From Flavobacteriales bacterium (GTDB taxonomy: Bacteria; Bacteroidota; Bacteroidia; Flavobacteriales_F; PHOS-HE28), in assembly GCA_016716605.1 (NCBI GenBank), contig JADJWA010000001.1:2897001-2961000 (forward strand): a stretch of DNA of 64,000 bases, read 5' to 3'. How positions within the stretch are numbered: position 1 is the first letter of the stretch; every line of letters starts with the position of its first letter. The notes under the pieces are model-generated. The model searched no databases, was not told the origin of the DNA, and saw only the letters and a program-made list of their open reading frames with translations. A program made the translations under genes and the position numbers. Positions 35,816 through 44,978 of the stretch are shown one piece after another.

Positions 35816-36550
35816 ATGCCGACATCAGACCTCACCCAACGGACCATTGGTTCCATCGTAGCCGACGACTACCGCACAGCAGCGGTCTTCAGCGCCCAAG
35901 GCATCGATTTCTGCTGCAAAGGCGGCCGCTCACTTGAAGAAGCCTGCCGGGCGAAAGGCCTGGACCAGAAGGTCCTTGAATCGGAGATTCGCCAAGCCAT
36001 CAATCGTGACCATGGGAAAGGCGACGAAGTGAAGCATTGGCCGTTGGCCCGCTTGATCGAGCACATCGAGCGCGTGCACCACCGTTACGTCGAGAGTCGC
36101 ATCGCCACGATCCTTCAGTTCCTCGACAAGCTGTGCAGGGTGCATGGCGAGCGCCACCCCGAGCTATTCGCCATACAGCGCGAATTCACCGAATGCGCTG
36201 GAGCCATGGCCGCCCACATGAAGAAGGAAGAACTCATACTCCTTCCCTTCATCAACCAACTAGAGAAGGCGCAGCTCCACGGAACCCAGCCACCTATGCC
36301 CGGCTTCGGTACAGTTGACAACCCCATCGCTATGATGGAGCAAGAGCACCACGCCGAAGGCGAGCGCTTCGGCCGCATCTCGGAGTTGAGCAACGGGTAC
36401 CAGAACCCACCCGACGGCTGCGCGACCTATTCCGCCGCGATGGCGATGCTCATGGAATTCGAGGAGGACCTGCACCGGCACATCCACTTGGAGAACAACA
36501 TCCTGTTCCCGAGGGCGCAGACCCTTGAGCGGGAAATGCGCACGGCCTGA
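35816..36550 (+). CDS. ric: Iron-sulfur cluster repair di-iron protein Ric (ScdA/YtfE)
   Basis: 244 residues. The N-terminal DUF542 domain has RTIGSIVADDYRTAAVF and the GIDFCCKGG double cysteine. The hemerythrin-like domain supplies the iron ligands in LARLIEHIERVHHRYV, AAHMKKEELILLPF, MEQEHHAEGERF and HIHLENNILFP. Such proteins repair iron-sulfur clusters damaged by nitric oxide or oxidants and are normally induced by NO through NsrR or Fnr-type regulators, in line with the operator upstream and nearby norCBQD. It is convergent with the cytochrome lipoprotein gene. Confidence 0.94.
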   Translation: MPTSDLTQRTIGSIVADDYRTAAVFSAQGIDFCCKGGRSLEEACRAKGLDQKVLESEIRQAINRDHGKGDEVKHWPLARLIEHIERVHHRYVESRIATILQFLDKLCRVHGERHPELFAIQREFTECAGAMAAHMKKEELILLPFINQLEKAQLHGTQPPMPGFGTVDNPIAMMEQEHHAEGERFGRISELSNGYQNPPDGCATYSAAMAMLMEFEEDLHRHIHLENNILFPRAQTLEREMRTA

Positions 36551-36561
36551 GCGCAGGTAGC

Positions 36562-36984
36562 TCAATTGTTCATCGCGCCCTGCTCGATCCAATCGCGGAT
36601 GGTAGCAAGCTCCTCGCTGCTGAGCGCCGTGCCATCCGGCGGCATGCCAAGGCCATAGACCTCTGTGAAGGTCACCTTGTTCCAGAGCACGCTGGCCTCC
36701 GGATCACCCGGTGCCACGCGCAGGGCTGGCGCGTGATTGCTGCTCTCAACCCCCACCAAGCTGGTGTAGGCCAGATCGGCGGAGAGGTCCATGCTCCCCA
36801 TGGGCGGGTGGCAGGTCCAGCAGCGATCCGTGAGGATCGGCATCACCTCAGTGGCGAAGTACGCGGTATCGATGGGAGCTCCCGGAGTTGTGGGCTTGGG
36901 CACGTAGAGTGGCCCCTCGTCCTTGGCACAGCCCGCCAGAATCAGTGAAGCAACAGCAATGAGGGCGATGCGATTCGGGCGCAT
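36562..36984 (-). CDS. Monohaem c-type cytochrome-like lipoprotein
   Basis: 140 residues. Signal peptide with lipobox LILAGC (Cys19), then YFATEVMPILTDRCWTCHP with haem motif Cys55-Cys58-His59, and possible axial Met in GMPPDG. The architecture resembles the short cytochrome domain (PSCyt/haem-binding) often found at the surface of Bacteroidota, which may bind haem or act as an anchor. It is the last gene of the operon LOX-like, Fe-S/TPR, cytochrome c, DUF5777, lipoprotein, directly abutting DUF5777. Confidence 0.8.
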   Translation of the reverse strand: MRPNRIALIAVASLILAGCAKDEGPLYVPKPTTPGAPIDTAYFATEVMPILTDRCWTCHPPMGSMDLSADLAYTSLVGVESSNHAPALRVAPGDPEASVLWNKVTFTEVYGLGMPPDGTALSSEELATIRDWIEQGAMNN

Positions 36985-37899
36985 TCAGTTCTTCGGTCGT
37001 TTCGGTTTGACGAACAGCGTGCGCGCAATGTTGAATCCGAGGTGCAGGTAACCCTCGTCGTAACGCGAGGCGTACGTGGTGTACACGCGATGCTCGGTGA
37101 TCTCTGCGCCGCTAGCGAGCACGATTTGGAAAACGTGCCCGAGAGTGGCCACTTCGTAAGCCAGCGCGACGGGATCACGGTGATCCTGCGGTTGTCGGCC
37201 TTCGATGATCGGGCTTGCCTCAAGCAGGATGGAACCCTTTGTGCTGACCTTGAATCGTGCGGAGCCGGTCACCGCAGCGGTGAGGTTCGATCCGCCTAAC
37301 GGCACCAGGTTCCTGTAAATGGCCACCGGAGCAACTTGCATGGAAAGCCATCGCGAGAATCGGCGGGCAATGATGACCTGCGCGTTGTAGGAGAGCCTGT
37401 GCTCAAAGCGATATTCGAATGGGGTGACTCCATCCGCGAAGAAGTCGCGCTCGCTCACATCAGGGAAATCATCGCTCATGAGCGCGGCATTCGTGAGCAC
37501 CGTCAATGACAGCGGCATCTCGCCTTCCACGGTCTGCTTGAGCACGCGCACCTTCGCGCCCAAGTCCCACACCTTGCCATTCTTCGAACGGCCAATCTCC
37601 AAGTGCGCGTCGTTGATCGGCGAGTACTGGAAGGCGAAGCGGATGTTGGCCGGCAGATCGAGCCCTGCGAATTGCTTCCATGCTTGCTCATCGGGTCCCA
37701 CTGCTCCGAAGCGGTGCTGGATCATGAAGCCGAAGGAGCGCTTTCGCGGCACAACTTCCACGCTGTGCGCGTTCACCACCTGCGTGCCTGCGAAAGTTCC
37801 GGTGACGTACTCGCGCCCTGAATCATCCTGTGCGGCGCAGGCGATCGATCCGGAGAGTGCGGCGCTCAGAAAAAGCGATCGATGCATCGTTGCATTCAT
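36985..37899 (-). CDS. DUF5777 family outer-membrane beta-barrel protein
   Basis: 304 residues from the ATG at 37899, which overlaps the stop of the cytochrome c gene; a second ATG four codons on is possible. A signal peptide ends near IACAAQ. The mature sequence opens VTGTFAGTQVVNAHSVEVV then RKRSFGFMIQHRFG, the DUF5777 signature, and continues as repeated amphipathic strands (FAFQYSPINDAHLEIGRS in part, YRFEHRLSYNAQVIIARRF in part). Function unknown. It sits between two cytochrome-type genes, as DUF5777 often does, so a role in outer-membrane electron or cytochrome placement is a guess. Confidence 0.78.
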   Translation of the reverse strand: MNATMHRSLFLSAALSGSIACAAQDDSGREYVTGTFAGTQVVNAHSVEVVPRKRSFGFMIQHRFGAVGPDEQAWKQFAGLDLPANIRFAFQYSPINDAHLEIGRSKNGKVWDLGAKVRVLKQTVEGEMPLSLTVLTNAALMSDDFPDVSERDFFADGVTPFEYRFEHRLSYNAQVIIARRFSRWLSMQVAPVAIYRNLVPLGGSNLTAAVTGSARFKVSTKGSILLEASPIIEGRQPQDHRDPVALAYEVATLGHVFQIVLASGAEITEHRVYTTYASRYDEGYLHLGFNIARTLFVKPKRPKN

Positions 37900-38282
37900 G
37901 ACCGTGCGAGTGTTCGGATGTAATGCGCAAGCGCCCAGCGGTCCTCGCGGCTCAGCACCTGCTCGTATGAGGCCATCTCGCCGCGACCGTGAGTGATCTT
38001 CCAATAGAGCGCCCCGTTGCTCTGCCCCTGCACCACAGCGGAGCCCAAATCGGCGGGCCTCACCTTCAGCACCGCTGCATTTGGGCCATCGCCATGACCT
38101 TGCATGCCATGACAGGTCCAGCAGAGCGATTGGAAGACCTTGCCTCCAATCGCGGCAGCCTTCGCATTCGTCGCCATCGGATCCTTCAAATGATCGGCCT
38201 CAGGTGGCGCCTTCCACGGTTCCCCTGGCTGCGCCATCGCCAACGCGGTCAATGAGACGAGGACCAAGAGTGCGCGTTTCAT
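37896..38282 (-). CDS. Monohaem cytochrome c
   Basis: 128-residue periplasmic cytochrome with a signal peptide ending LAMAQ and haem motif CWTCHGMQGHGDG (Cys54, Cys57, His58). The likely axial Met is in GRGEMASYEQVL. It overlaps the Fe-S/TPR gene stop and the DUF5777 start by 4 bp each. It could receive electrons from the Fe-S membrane protein encoded just upstream. Confidence 0.88.
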   Translation of the reverse strand: MKRALLVLVSLTALAMAQPGEPWKAPPEADHLKDPMATNAKAAAIGGKVFQSLCWTCHGMQGHGDGPNAAVLKVRPADLGSAVVQGQSNGALYWKITHGRGEMASYEQVLSREDRWALAHYIRTLARS

Positions 38283-40231
38283 GGCTGAGTAGCGTTTTCA
38301 GGCGCGTTCAACGCGGCCAGGGCCTGCCTCACCCGCGCGTCATCCGGAGCGATTCGGGCAGCTGCGACCAGTTGCTCTTCAGCCTTATAGGTCCGCCCGG
38401 CCCGCGCATGCACCATGCCCAACGTGTACCGCAACCGCGCATCGGTTGGATGCATCACGACCAGCCGTTCCAAGTGCGGCAGCGCCAGATCGGCCCGGCC
38501 CTGCTGGAGATGAAGGGCGCCGAGGTTATTGCGAAGCATGTCCTCAGGTCCACCATTCCGCATGGCTTCATCGAATGCTTGGATCGCATCTTTGATGCGC
38601 CCGGTGCGGTGCGCCAATGCGCCGGAGGCTATCAACAGCTCCGCATCGCCCGGCACCCGCGCAATCCCGCGGTCGTATGCGCTCCTTGCTCCATCCGTAT
38701 CGCCTTGGCTCTCGCGGGCTGCACCCAAGGCCACCGCAGAGCGCGCGAGCATCGTACTGCTGCGCATGCCCGAGCAATCGGCGCCAAGGTCCAGATTCTC
38801 CGACCATAGGTGCATGGCCTTCACGAAATCGCCTTTGGAGTGCGCAAACTCACCAAGGCGGAAGCGTGCTTCGGCGTGGTCAGGGTTGTCGCTCAGGATG
38901 CCCTGCAGCAACTCTGCCGAGCGCTCCGCATCGCCCCGTTGCTGGTGCATCGAGGCCAGTTCGAACCGTCGATCCACGGGATTGATGATGCCGACGCGCA
39001 GCGCCGCCTCATAGTGGGCGATGGCGCTTTGCAATTCGAGCGGGCTGGCTGCATGGCTTGCCACGCGTGCGAAGAGCCTTTTCCCGAGAAGCGTGTGGTA
39101 CTGCACCCATGAGCTGTGCGCGAAGAAGAGGCCGACGAGCGCAACTGCAATCGCCGCGAAGCGCCCAGCTGTCCGCAACTCACGGTCCATCTTCAAGGTG
39201 ATGCCGCGGAATTGAACAGCGCCTCGGCGCAGCAGCCGCCATGCCAGCACGAAGAGCCAAGCTGTGCAGAGCGCCAGTGCCACGGCAAGCAGGAAGGGCA
39301 CGGCGTCATAGAGGCCTCGGTACACAGGCATGGCTACCAGGAAGGCAATCGCCATGAACACGTCCTCGCCCAAAGTGTTGCTGAAGCGCCCGCCATAGGC
39401 CCCCATCGGATGCCCCTTACGGAAGAGCGGCGGCATGCGGAAGCCGAAGCGCACGGCTTGCTCCGGGCAAGCGGATACGCAGTCCAAGTCCTTCAGGCAC
39501 CGCGGATTGGTGACCATGCCGTGCTGCGCGAGCTCGCGATGCACGAGGATATCCGAAGAGCACGCCTTCGTGCAGAGGCCACATTGGCTGCAGTCCTTCG
39601 TGAGCACGATGCGACCGGGAGCAAGCTGATCGGCAATCCCGAAGAGAGCGCCGTACGGGCATGCTTGGAAGCAGAAGCCGCGGCTGCCGAGGAGATAGAC
39701 GATCACGAAGCCGCAAACGAAGAAGGTCAGCACGGCCACGCCCGGCGGCGGCAGGTTCCTCCACATATCGTCCGTGGTGAATGACGACCAACGCGAGCCG
39801 CCCGCCTCCGCCACATGCAACGCTTGCTGCTCCACACCGTGCCATGCCTGCAGAATCTGCGGCCAGATGAAGAGGTAGAACATCACGCCGATCGGGACCC
39901 AGATGAGGGTGCGCGAGCGGATGGGTTGGCGCTTGATGCGCAGCTTATCCAGGATCCAACCAGCGGCATCCTGAAGCGCGAGGATGTGACAGCCCCAGGA
40001 GCAGAAGAAACGACCGAACACGAGCGTGCCGACCATGACAACAGCCATCAGGATGAAGCCCGCTGTAACGATTCCCTGATGGACTGTGTAGAGCACCTCG
40101 TTGAATTCGAGGGGCGCCAACGTGCGACCATTGATCTTCCAATGCACGAAGTGCGCGATGAAGAGCAGATGCACCCCAACGAGCGTTACGACCCGCCAAT
40201 TGGAATAGGATATCCTGCTAACGCCGGCCAT
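38279..40231 (-). CDS. NosR/NapH-like membrane ferredoxin with C-terminal TPR domain
   Basis: 650 residues from the ATG at 40231. Membrane helices lie near 13-30, 52-72, 108-125, 166-182 and further on at about 300-345 and 375-395. Paired cysteine motifs of the NapH/NosR/CcoG class are present: FCSWGC (Cys77, Cys81) and FCFQACPYG (Cys187, Cys191). The ferredoxin part has a full CxxCxxCxxxC set at 214-224 and a second motif Cys245-x2-Asp248-x2-Cys251-x3-Cys255, where the usual second Cys is Asp. Residues about 410-650 are TPR repeats. There is no FMN domain as in NosR. It probably moves electrons across the inner membrane to the cytochrome c encoded next. Confidence 0.75.
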   Translation of the reverse strand: MAGVSRISYSNWRVVTLVGVHLLFIAHFVHWKINGRTLAPLEFNEVLYTVHQGIVTAGFILMAVVMVGTLVFGRFFCSWGCHILALQDAAGWILDKLRIKRQPIRSRTLIWVPIGVMFYLFIWPQILQAWHGVEQQALHVAEAGGSRWSSFTTDDMWRNLPPPGVAVLTFFVCGFVIVYLLGSRGFCFQACPYGALFGIADQLAPGRIVLTKDCSQCGLCTKACSSDILVHRELAQHGMVTNPRCLKDLDCVSACPEQAVRFGFRMPPLFRKGHPMGAYGGRFSNTLGEDVFMAIAFLVAMPVYRGLYDAVPFLLAVALALCTAWLFVLAWRLLRRGAVQFRGITLKMDRELRTAGRFAAIAVALVGLFFAHSSWVQYHTLLGKRLFARVASHAASPLELQSAIAHYEAALRVGIINPVDRRFELASMHQQRGDAERSAELLQGILSDNPDHAEARFRLGEFAHSKGDFVKAMHLWSENLDLGADCSGMRSSTMLARSAVALGAARESQGDTDGARSAYDRGIARVPGDAELLIASGALAHRTGRIKDAIQAFDEAMRNGGPEDMLRNNLGALHLQQGRADLALPHLERLVVMHPTDARLRYTLGMVHARAGRTYKAEEQLVAAARIAPDDARVRQALAALNAPENATQP

Positions 40232-40241
40232 TCCTGCCTTC

Positions 40242-42293
40242 TCAGTCGATAGCGATCCGGCGGGTGAAGACCCGGCCGGCGATGCGCAGCGAAAGCATGT
40301 ACACCCCTGATGACAGGTGCGCCATGTCAAGCTCACGCACCACCTGGCCGGCGGGCGCCTGCAAGCGCTCCACATGGGCCCGACGGCCCATCATATCGAA
40401 GAGCTCGACCTCTATGGCAGAAGGATCGAGCAGGTGCAGCGTCAGGTTGAATTGCCCATTGCTCGGGTTCGGGAATACCTCGAAGCCGCGCAGCGCGAGC
40501 GGTTCATCAACGCCGGAGCACACCTCAACGGTGACCGTCACCGAGGTCATCGCGCTCTGGCAACTGCCGCCGCCGACCTCCACTTCCCAGTCATAGAAGT
40601 ACGGATAGACCGTGGCGCCGCCCGAAGAACCGGTGATGCTTGCAACCGAGCCGATGGGGTATGGAAAGGAGACGCTGCCTGTGCTGCGCCACAGATCCGT
40701 GGTGCCGCTCACATTGATCAGGTAGTTATTGCCCGGCAGGATGTCCCAATCCAGGTCGATGCGCGATTCGCCAGCCGGCACCATGACCGATCGCGTGGCG
40801 CGCAGCACACCGACCACGTCGACAAGCTCCACCGTGCGATAACCCGCATTGCCAGCGTACACCTTCACCGAAGCTAGCGTGAATGAAGCGAGCGCGTTGA
40901 ACCGGAGCGATTGCCCGCCTGCGTGGTAGCCGCCGCTTCCGCTGTTGTTCTGCTTGCCGCCATAGATCACTGTTCCCTGCGTGGTGACCTGGTCAGCAAC
41001 TTGGTAGCTGGTGCTCGCATAGAGCGGCGGGGTAGTGTAGGTGGCACCGCTGCCCAAAGGATTCCCTAGCATGTCGAACCACAGCAATTCGTTACCGTTG
41101 GCGGTGAGCGTTGCCTGCTCGCCTTCGCACACCACGACAGCCTCAGCAGCAGGAGCAGTCGGTTGGGGCAAGGCGGTAACGGTGAAAGGCGCGGAGGCCG
41201 CGGTCCCGCAATAACCCGTCACGGATACTGAGTACGTTCCCGGGCCAACCACGATGCTGCTCGAGGTGGCGCCATTTGACCACTGGTAGGCCGTGCCCGG
41301 CGTTGCCCGGAGCTCCACTTGCTCCCCGGCGCAGACATAGGCCTGCTCGTCGCAGAAGATCTTGGCCACAGGACCTGACGAAGGCTGCTGGGTGAGCGTA
41401 TAGGGAACGGCGGTCCAGTTGTTCGTTTCATCCGTCTCCACCACTACGTTCAGCGGATCCGCCTCCATCACGATCCAATACGCGCCGTTGCAGGTGCCCG
41501 TGGGGATATCGACCCACATGCCATCGAGGTACTCGCTGTACACATCGGTATAGCCGGAAGAGATGCCTTGCCGGACCATGCTGCAGCCGTAGGAGCCACC
41601 CAAGCCGAGGTTGGGGAAGTTCGGTCCGGTGAGCGTGGTTCCGGCGTTGTACACCGTGTTGTTGTCCTTGCAATGATGATTGGCCGCGCTGGCATTGCAG
41701 CTATGGTAATCCATGAGGCAGAAGCCGAGCTTGTAGCCTTGGCCCACGATCGGCCATTGGCGCGGGTCGCTCACGCCGGTCTCCTGCATGCGCAGGCTGA
41801 AGATGCCCCATTGGTCATAGTGCGTGTGCCCATGCGTCGGGTGGTAGGTCATTCCCTGTGGCATCACGTGCTCCGTTGAGGTCATCGCGTTGCCGTTCTT
41901 ATGGAAAATGCGCTGCGTGGTGAGCTGCTTGGCTGTGCCGCCGTTGGGGCAGGCGAACTGCTGCGATGCCGAAGGGTCATAGACTACGAACGTATCGATG
42001 CCGCATACGAAGCGGCGGTAGCCGTTCAAGTCAACGCCGCGCACCTCCAGCGGGCCGTAGCCGATGTTCGGCGTGGAACTCGTGATGTAGATGCGCCCGG
42101 GCTCCTCATTCGGGCCGCTCAAGTAGTTGAGCGCCGCGTACCAAGAGGTGGTCATGTCCGGAAGCAGGTCGCAATTCGTCCCCTGCCCCAGCGGGCACTG
42201 GCACGAAGTGGCGTTCGTGGTGGTGCATTGGGCGCTTGTCGGGGCCGAACGGAAGAGGATCAGGACGAAGGGCAGGAGGTATAGGTGGCGCAT
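40242..42293 (-). CDS. Lysyl oxidase-like secreted protein with T9SS type A sorting domain
   Basis: 683 residues from the ATG at 42293 (signal peptide ending near TSAQC). Residues about 60-300 resemble lysyl oxidase (copper, lysine tyrosylquinone): the copper segment HPTHGHTHYDQWGIFSL, then GYKLGFCLMDYHSC, YGCSMVRQGISSGYTDVY in part, and VETDETNN. Then come one or two Ig-like domains, a jelly-roll-like segment and a type A sorting domain (VFPNPSNGQFNL, ELFDMMGR, LSSGVYMLSL). It should be exported by T9SS and might oxidise amines or crosslink surface proteins. It is the first gene of an operon with electron-transfer proteins, behind the operator at 42346. Catalytic activity is not shown. Confidence 0.78.
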   Translation of the reverse strand: MRHLYLLPFVLILFRSAPTSAQCTTTNATSCQCPLGQGTNCDLLPDMTTSWYAALNYLSGPNEEPGRIYITSSTPNIGYGPLEVRGVDLNGYRRFVCGIDTFVVYDPSASQQFACPNGGTAKQLTTQRIFHKNGNAMTSTEHVMPQGMTYHPTHGHTHYDQWGIFSLRMQETGVSDPRQWPIVGQGYKLGFCLMDYHSCNASAANHHCKDNNTVYNAGTTLTGPNFPNLGLGGSYGCSMVRQGISSGYTDVYSEYLDGMWVDIPTGTCNGAYWIVMEADPLNVVVETDETNNWTAVPYTLTQQPSSGPVAKIFCDEQAYVCAGEQVELRATPGTAYQWSNGATSSSIVVGPGTYSVSVTGYCGTAASAPFTVTALPQPTAPAAEAVVVCEGEQATLTANGNELLWFDMLGNPLGSGATYTTPPLYASTSYQVADQVTTQGTVIYGGKQNNSGSGGYHAGGQSLRFNALASFTLASVKVYAGNAGYRTVELVDVVGVLRATRSVMVPAGESRIDLDWDILPGNNYLINVSGTTDLWRSTGSVSFPYPIGSVASITGSSGGATVYPYFYDWEVEVGGGSCQSAMTSVTVTVEVCSGVDEPLALRGFEVFPNPSNGQFNLTLHLLDPSAIEVELFDMMGRRAHVERLQAPAGQVVRELDMAHLSSGVYMLSLRIAGRVFTRRIAID

Positions 42294-42345
42294 GGTTCTG
42301 GTTCTTGGAGATTGGCAAAGTAGACTCCATTCAACCCTAATAATA

Positions 42346-42357
42346 TGACGCATATCA
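42346..42357. promoter_or_regulatory. FNR/DNR-type operator before the lysyl oxidase-like operon
   Basis: TGAC-GCAT-ATCA, one mismatch from the palindrome, in an AT-rich stretch. On the minus strand CTACTTTG (42323-42316) ends 35.5 nt from the centre, with inferred transcription start near 42310 and a 17-nt leader. Confidence 0.55.
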
Positions 42358-42544
42358 TATATGTCTGCCTCGCCCTTATCTGCAGGCATTCGGCATGCGA
42401 ATCGACCGGGAATCAACCTGCATTGAGCGCAATGCGCAGACCGGTCGACGCGAGCATCGACGTCCCGGCTACTGCTTATCAACCATTATCCCCGCCAACC
42501 CAAACCAGCGGATGAGTTGCGATCGCTCTAGCTTCGGATCGCCT

Positions 42545-43240
42545 ATGAACGACAGCGCTGCACGGTCACTTCCGCATCTCGATCAACTCATTGCTCGCCA
42601 TTGCTCGCCCGAATGGCGTGAACTGCTGCGTGCGCAGAACACGGTCCTGACATTCGCCAAAGGCGAAGCCATATTCACCTCCGGGCAGAAGGCCGAGCGG
42701 ATGTTCATGATCCATCGTGGGCGCGTGAAGGTGGTCGCCTCGTACATCAAGGGCAAGGAGCGCATCATCCGCATGGCCAGTGATGGCGAAGCGCTGGGTC
42801 ACCGCGGCATCGGGCAGGAGCCCGTTTACACCGCCAGCGCTATAGCACTCGCTCCAACACGTGTGAATGCCATCCCGATGGCCTTGTTCCTGAGCACCCT
42901 GAAAGCCAATCCGCACTTCTGCTACCACTTCCTGCTCTACTTCGCCGCTGAGCTGCGATTGCTCGATCAGCATCTGCGCGACCTCATGAACATGGATGTG
43001 GCGCAGCGCGTGGCCAAGGTGATCCTGCTGTGCCGCGACACCTTCGGCATGGACGAGGCCGATGCTCGGAAGCTCGCGTTCACCCTTCCGCGCAGGGATA
43101 TCGCGAGCATGGCGGACACCACCTACGAGAGTGTGATCCGCACGCTCGCCCACTTCGACCAGGAAGGCATCATCGAACTGGAGGGCAAAGGGATCCGGAT
43201 ACGGAACAAGGCCAAGCTCGAGAAGGCCATGTCGGGCTGA
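42545..43240 (+). CDS. Crp/Fnr family regulator (FNR/DNR-like reading head)
   Basis: 231 residues from the ATG at 42545. Cyclic-nucleotide-binding fold (FAKGEAIFTSGQKAERMF, IHRGRVKVVASY, RIIRMASDGEALGHRG), a long dimer helix, then the winged helix with PRRDIASMADTTYESVIRTL, where E-S-V-I-R is the Fnr-like recognition pattern. No N-terminal Fe-S cysteines. It lies between the lysyl oxidase-like operon and norCBQD, the usual place of an NO- or anaerobiosis-responsive regulator, and is a good candidate for binding the TGAC-N4-GTCA operators. A GCATTG-AGCG-CAATGC palindrome lies at 42420-42435 upstream. Stop touches the norD stop (convergent). Confidence 0.88.
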   Translation: MNDSAARSLPHLDQLIARHCSPEWRELLRAQNTVLTFAKGEAIFTSGQKAERMFMIHRGRVKVVASYIKGKERIIRMASDGEALGHRGIGQEPVYTASAIALAPTRVNAIPMALFLSTLKANPHFCYHFLLYFAAELRLLDQHLRDLMNMDVAQRVAKVILLCRDTFGMDEADARKLAFTLPRRDIASMADTTYESVIRTLAHFDQEGIIELEGKGIRIRNKAKLEKAMSG

Positions 43241-43241
43241 C

Positions 43242-44972
43242 CTAGACGTTTCCGGCCAGCCGCGTGTACAGGCCCATCACCGCGGGGACCAGTTCCTTCG
43301 GATCGGCGAGGATGCAGTAATGATCGACACCGAACATGCGCGGCAAGTAATGCCGGGCCTGTTCCTCGATGGCGATGGCATAGCTGTTCACCTGCTGCTG
43401 GCGGAGCTCATGCAAGGCGTGCTTGATGTCCTGCACGCCATAATCACCCTCGTAGCGATCGAAATCGTTCGGCTTGCCATCGCTCAGGAGAACGACCCAC
43501 CGGCGCCGCGACCCGCGCTTCTGCAGCAGGGCGCCGGCATGCCTGATCGCCGGTCCAATGCGCGTGAAGCCCTGTGGGCGCACCTGCCCGAGGTTCGCCT
43601 TGCCATGCTCCCAGCTGTCGCGGAAGTGCTTCAGGGTCACATAGGAGCAGAAATTCCGCGTCTTGGAGAAGAATCCGTCGACCTGGAACTCCACCTCGAA
43701 CTCCGTGAACACCTCGCCCAGCACGATCACCGCCTGCTTCGCGATCTCAATCACCTTCTCACCCGCCACGTAGGCGTCGCCGCTCAGGCTCAGGTCGATC
43801 AGGAAGAGCAGGCTCAAGTACTTGCGTCGCTTGCGTTGCGAGATGTAGACGTTCTCCCTTGGCGTGGTGCGTGCCTTGATGTCGGTGAGCATATCCGTCA
43901 CCTGATCGAGGTCGAATTCATTGCCACGCTCCGAACGACGCACCTGGCTGAACGCGTTCTGGAACGCGGCCATCTGCTTCTTCAATGCCATGATCTTGCG
44001 CTGCTCGCGCTGGACCACGCTCGCCGCATAGGCCTTGTTGCGTGAACGGAACAGCAGGGGAAACACCCGGCAATGGTCCTGCAGGTAGGCGCCCTTGCCG
44101 ACATTCCACTCAGGGTAGGAATAATAGGTTCCGCCCTCCTCCAGGGCCTCGCACTCGGCCACCGAAAGCTGCCCGGCCATTTCCGCACGATAGATCGAAT
44201 GCACCGTGTCGTCCACGCGCACGGTGTGCTTCAGGTCCAGTTCGTTCAGCGCCTGCAGGTCATCATCAAGGCTATCATCCCCGTCGAAATCACGCCAGAT
44301 GTCGTCGAATTCCTCGGCGGTCTCGATCTTCTCGAAGTTGTGGGTGAGCATGTACTCCTCCTGCTTCTCCTTGTCCACCGCGATGCTCTGCACGTCCTCT
44401 ACCGGCTTGGAAGCGATCTCGGTGGTGATCTCGGCGTGCGTGGCCGTTGGTGCCACGCCATCCGGGGCGGGCCGTGCCCCATCCAGGAAGGGTCCACGTT
44501 CCACCATCCATTTGCCGTAGAGCCAAGTGGTGTCTTCGAGACCCTCGCGCAACCGCTCATGCAATGCACCGAAGTGGACGAACTCCCGCTCCAGGGCGGC
44601 GAGCACCTGCGGCGCGGAATCGGCTGCGGCCTTCCGGGAACCTTCAAGATCGCCCGCGCTTCCGTTCCAGTTCAGGCCCAGCTCTCGTTGCTTGCTGAGG
44701 TAGAACACGCGGAACAGGTAGTAGTTGAAATTGAGCTCCACCGAACCGTAGCGATCGGCCCGCGCTGGCAGGTGGAACACCGAGCCCTGCCATCCCCCTT
44801 CGCGCACTGCGGCCTGCACCTCGATGGGCGCGTTACAGAGCGCTCGCGCCACGATCGTCAGCCGCGGAGCCAGTTCGGCGAGGTCAATACCGTGCTCATT
44901 GTAAGCGCGCCTCCCCTTTCGTTGACCCTGCCATGCCGCGAAGCGCTTGAAGAGCGTTTCGGTGATATCCAT
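43242..44972 (-). CDS. norD: Nitric oxide reductase activation protein NorD (VWA domain)
   Basis: 576 residues. The C-terminal von Willebrand A domain has the metal-ion site LFLIDLSLSGDAY and SDGKPNDFDRYEGDYG. The acidic middle (about 225-265) is typical. NorD works with the AAA+ protein NorQ to activate NorCB, most likely by inserting or remodelling the non-haem iron. The N-terminal part matches the NorD/CbbO class (RYGSVELNFNYYLFRVFYL in part). It lies 6 bp after norQ in the order norC-norB-norQ-norD. Confidence 0.92.
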   Translation of the reverse strand: MDITETLFKRFAAWQGQRKGRRAYNEHGIDLAELAPRLTIVARALCNAPIEVQAAVREGGWQGSVFHLPARADRYGSVELNFNYYLFRVFYLSKQRELGLNWNGSAGDLEGSRKAAADSAPQVLAALEREFVHFGALHERLREGLEDTTWLYGKWMVERGPFLDGARPAPDGVAPTATHAEITTEIASKPVEDVQSIAVDKEKQEEYMLTHNFEKIETAEEFDDIWRDFDGDDSLDDDLQALNELDLKHTVRVDDTVHSIYRAEMAGQLSVAECEALEEGGTYYSYPEWNVGKGAYLQDHCRVFPLLFRSRNKAYAASVVQREQRKIMALKKQMAAFQNAFSQVRRSERGNEFDLDQVTDMLTDIKARTTPRENVYISQRKRRKYLSLLFLIDLSLSGDAYVAGEKVIEIAKQAVIVLGEVFTEFEVEFQVDGFFSKTRNFCSYVTLKHFRDSWEHGKANLGQVRPQGFTRIGPAIRHAGALLQKRGSRRRWVVLLSDGKPNDFDRYEGDYGVQDIKHALHELRQQQVNSYAIAIEEQARHYLPRMFGVDHYCILADPKELVPAVMGLYTRLAGNV

Positions 44973-44978
44973 CGCCGA

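Noticed and set aside
42420..42435. GCATTG-AGCG-CAATGC palindrome upstream of the second Crp/Fnr gene
   Set aside because: Not reported as an operator because the half-site differs from TGAC and no -7 box lies at a sensible distance. It remains a possible autoregulatory site.
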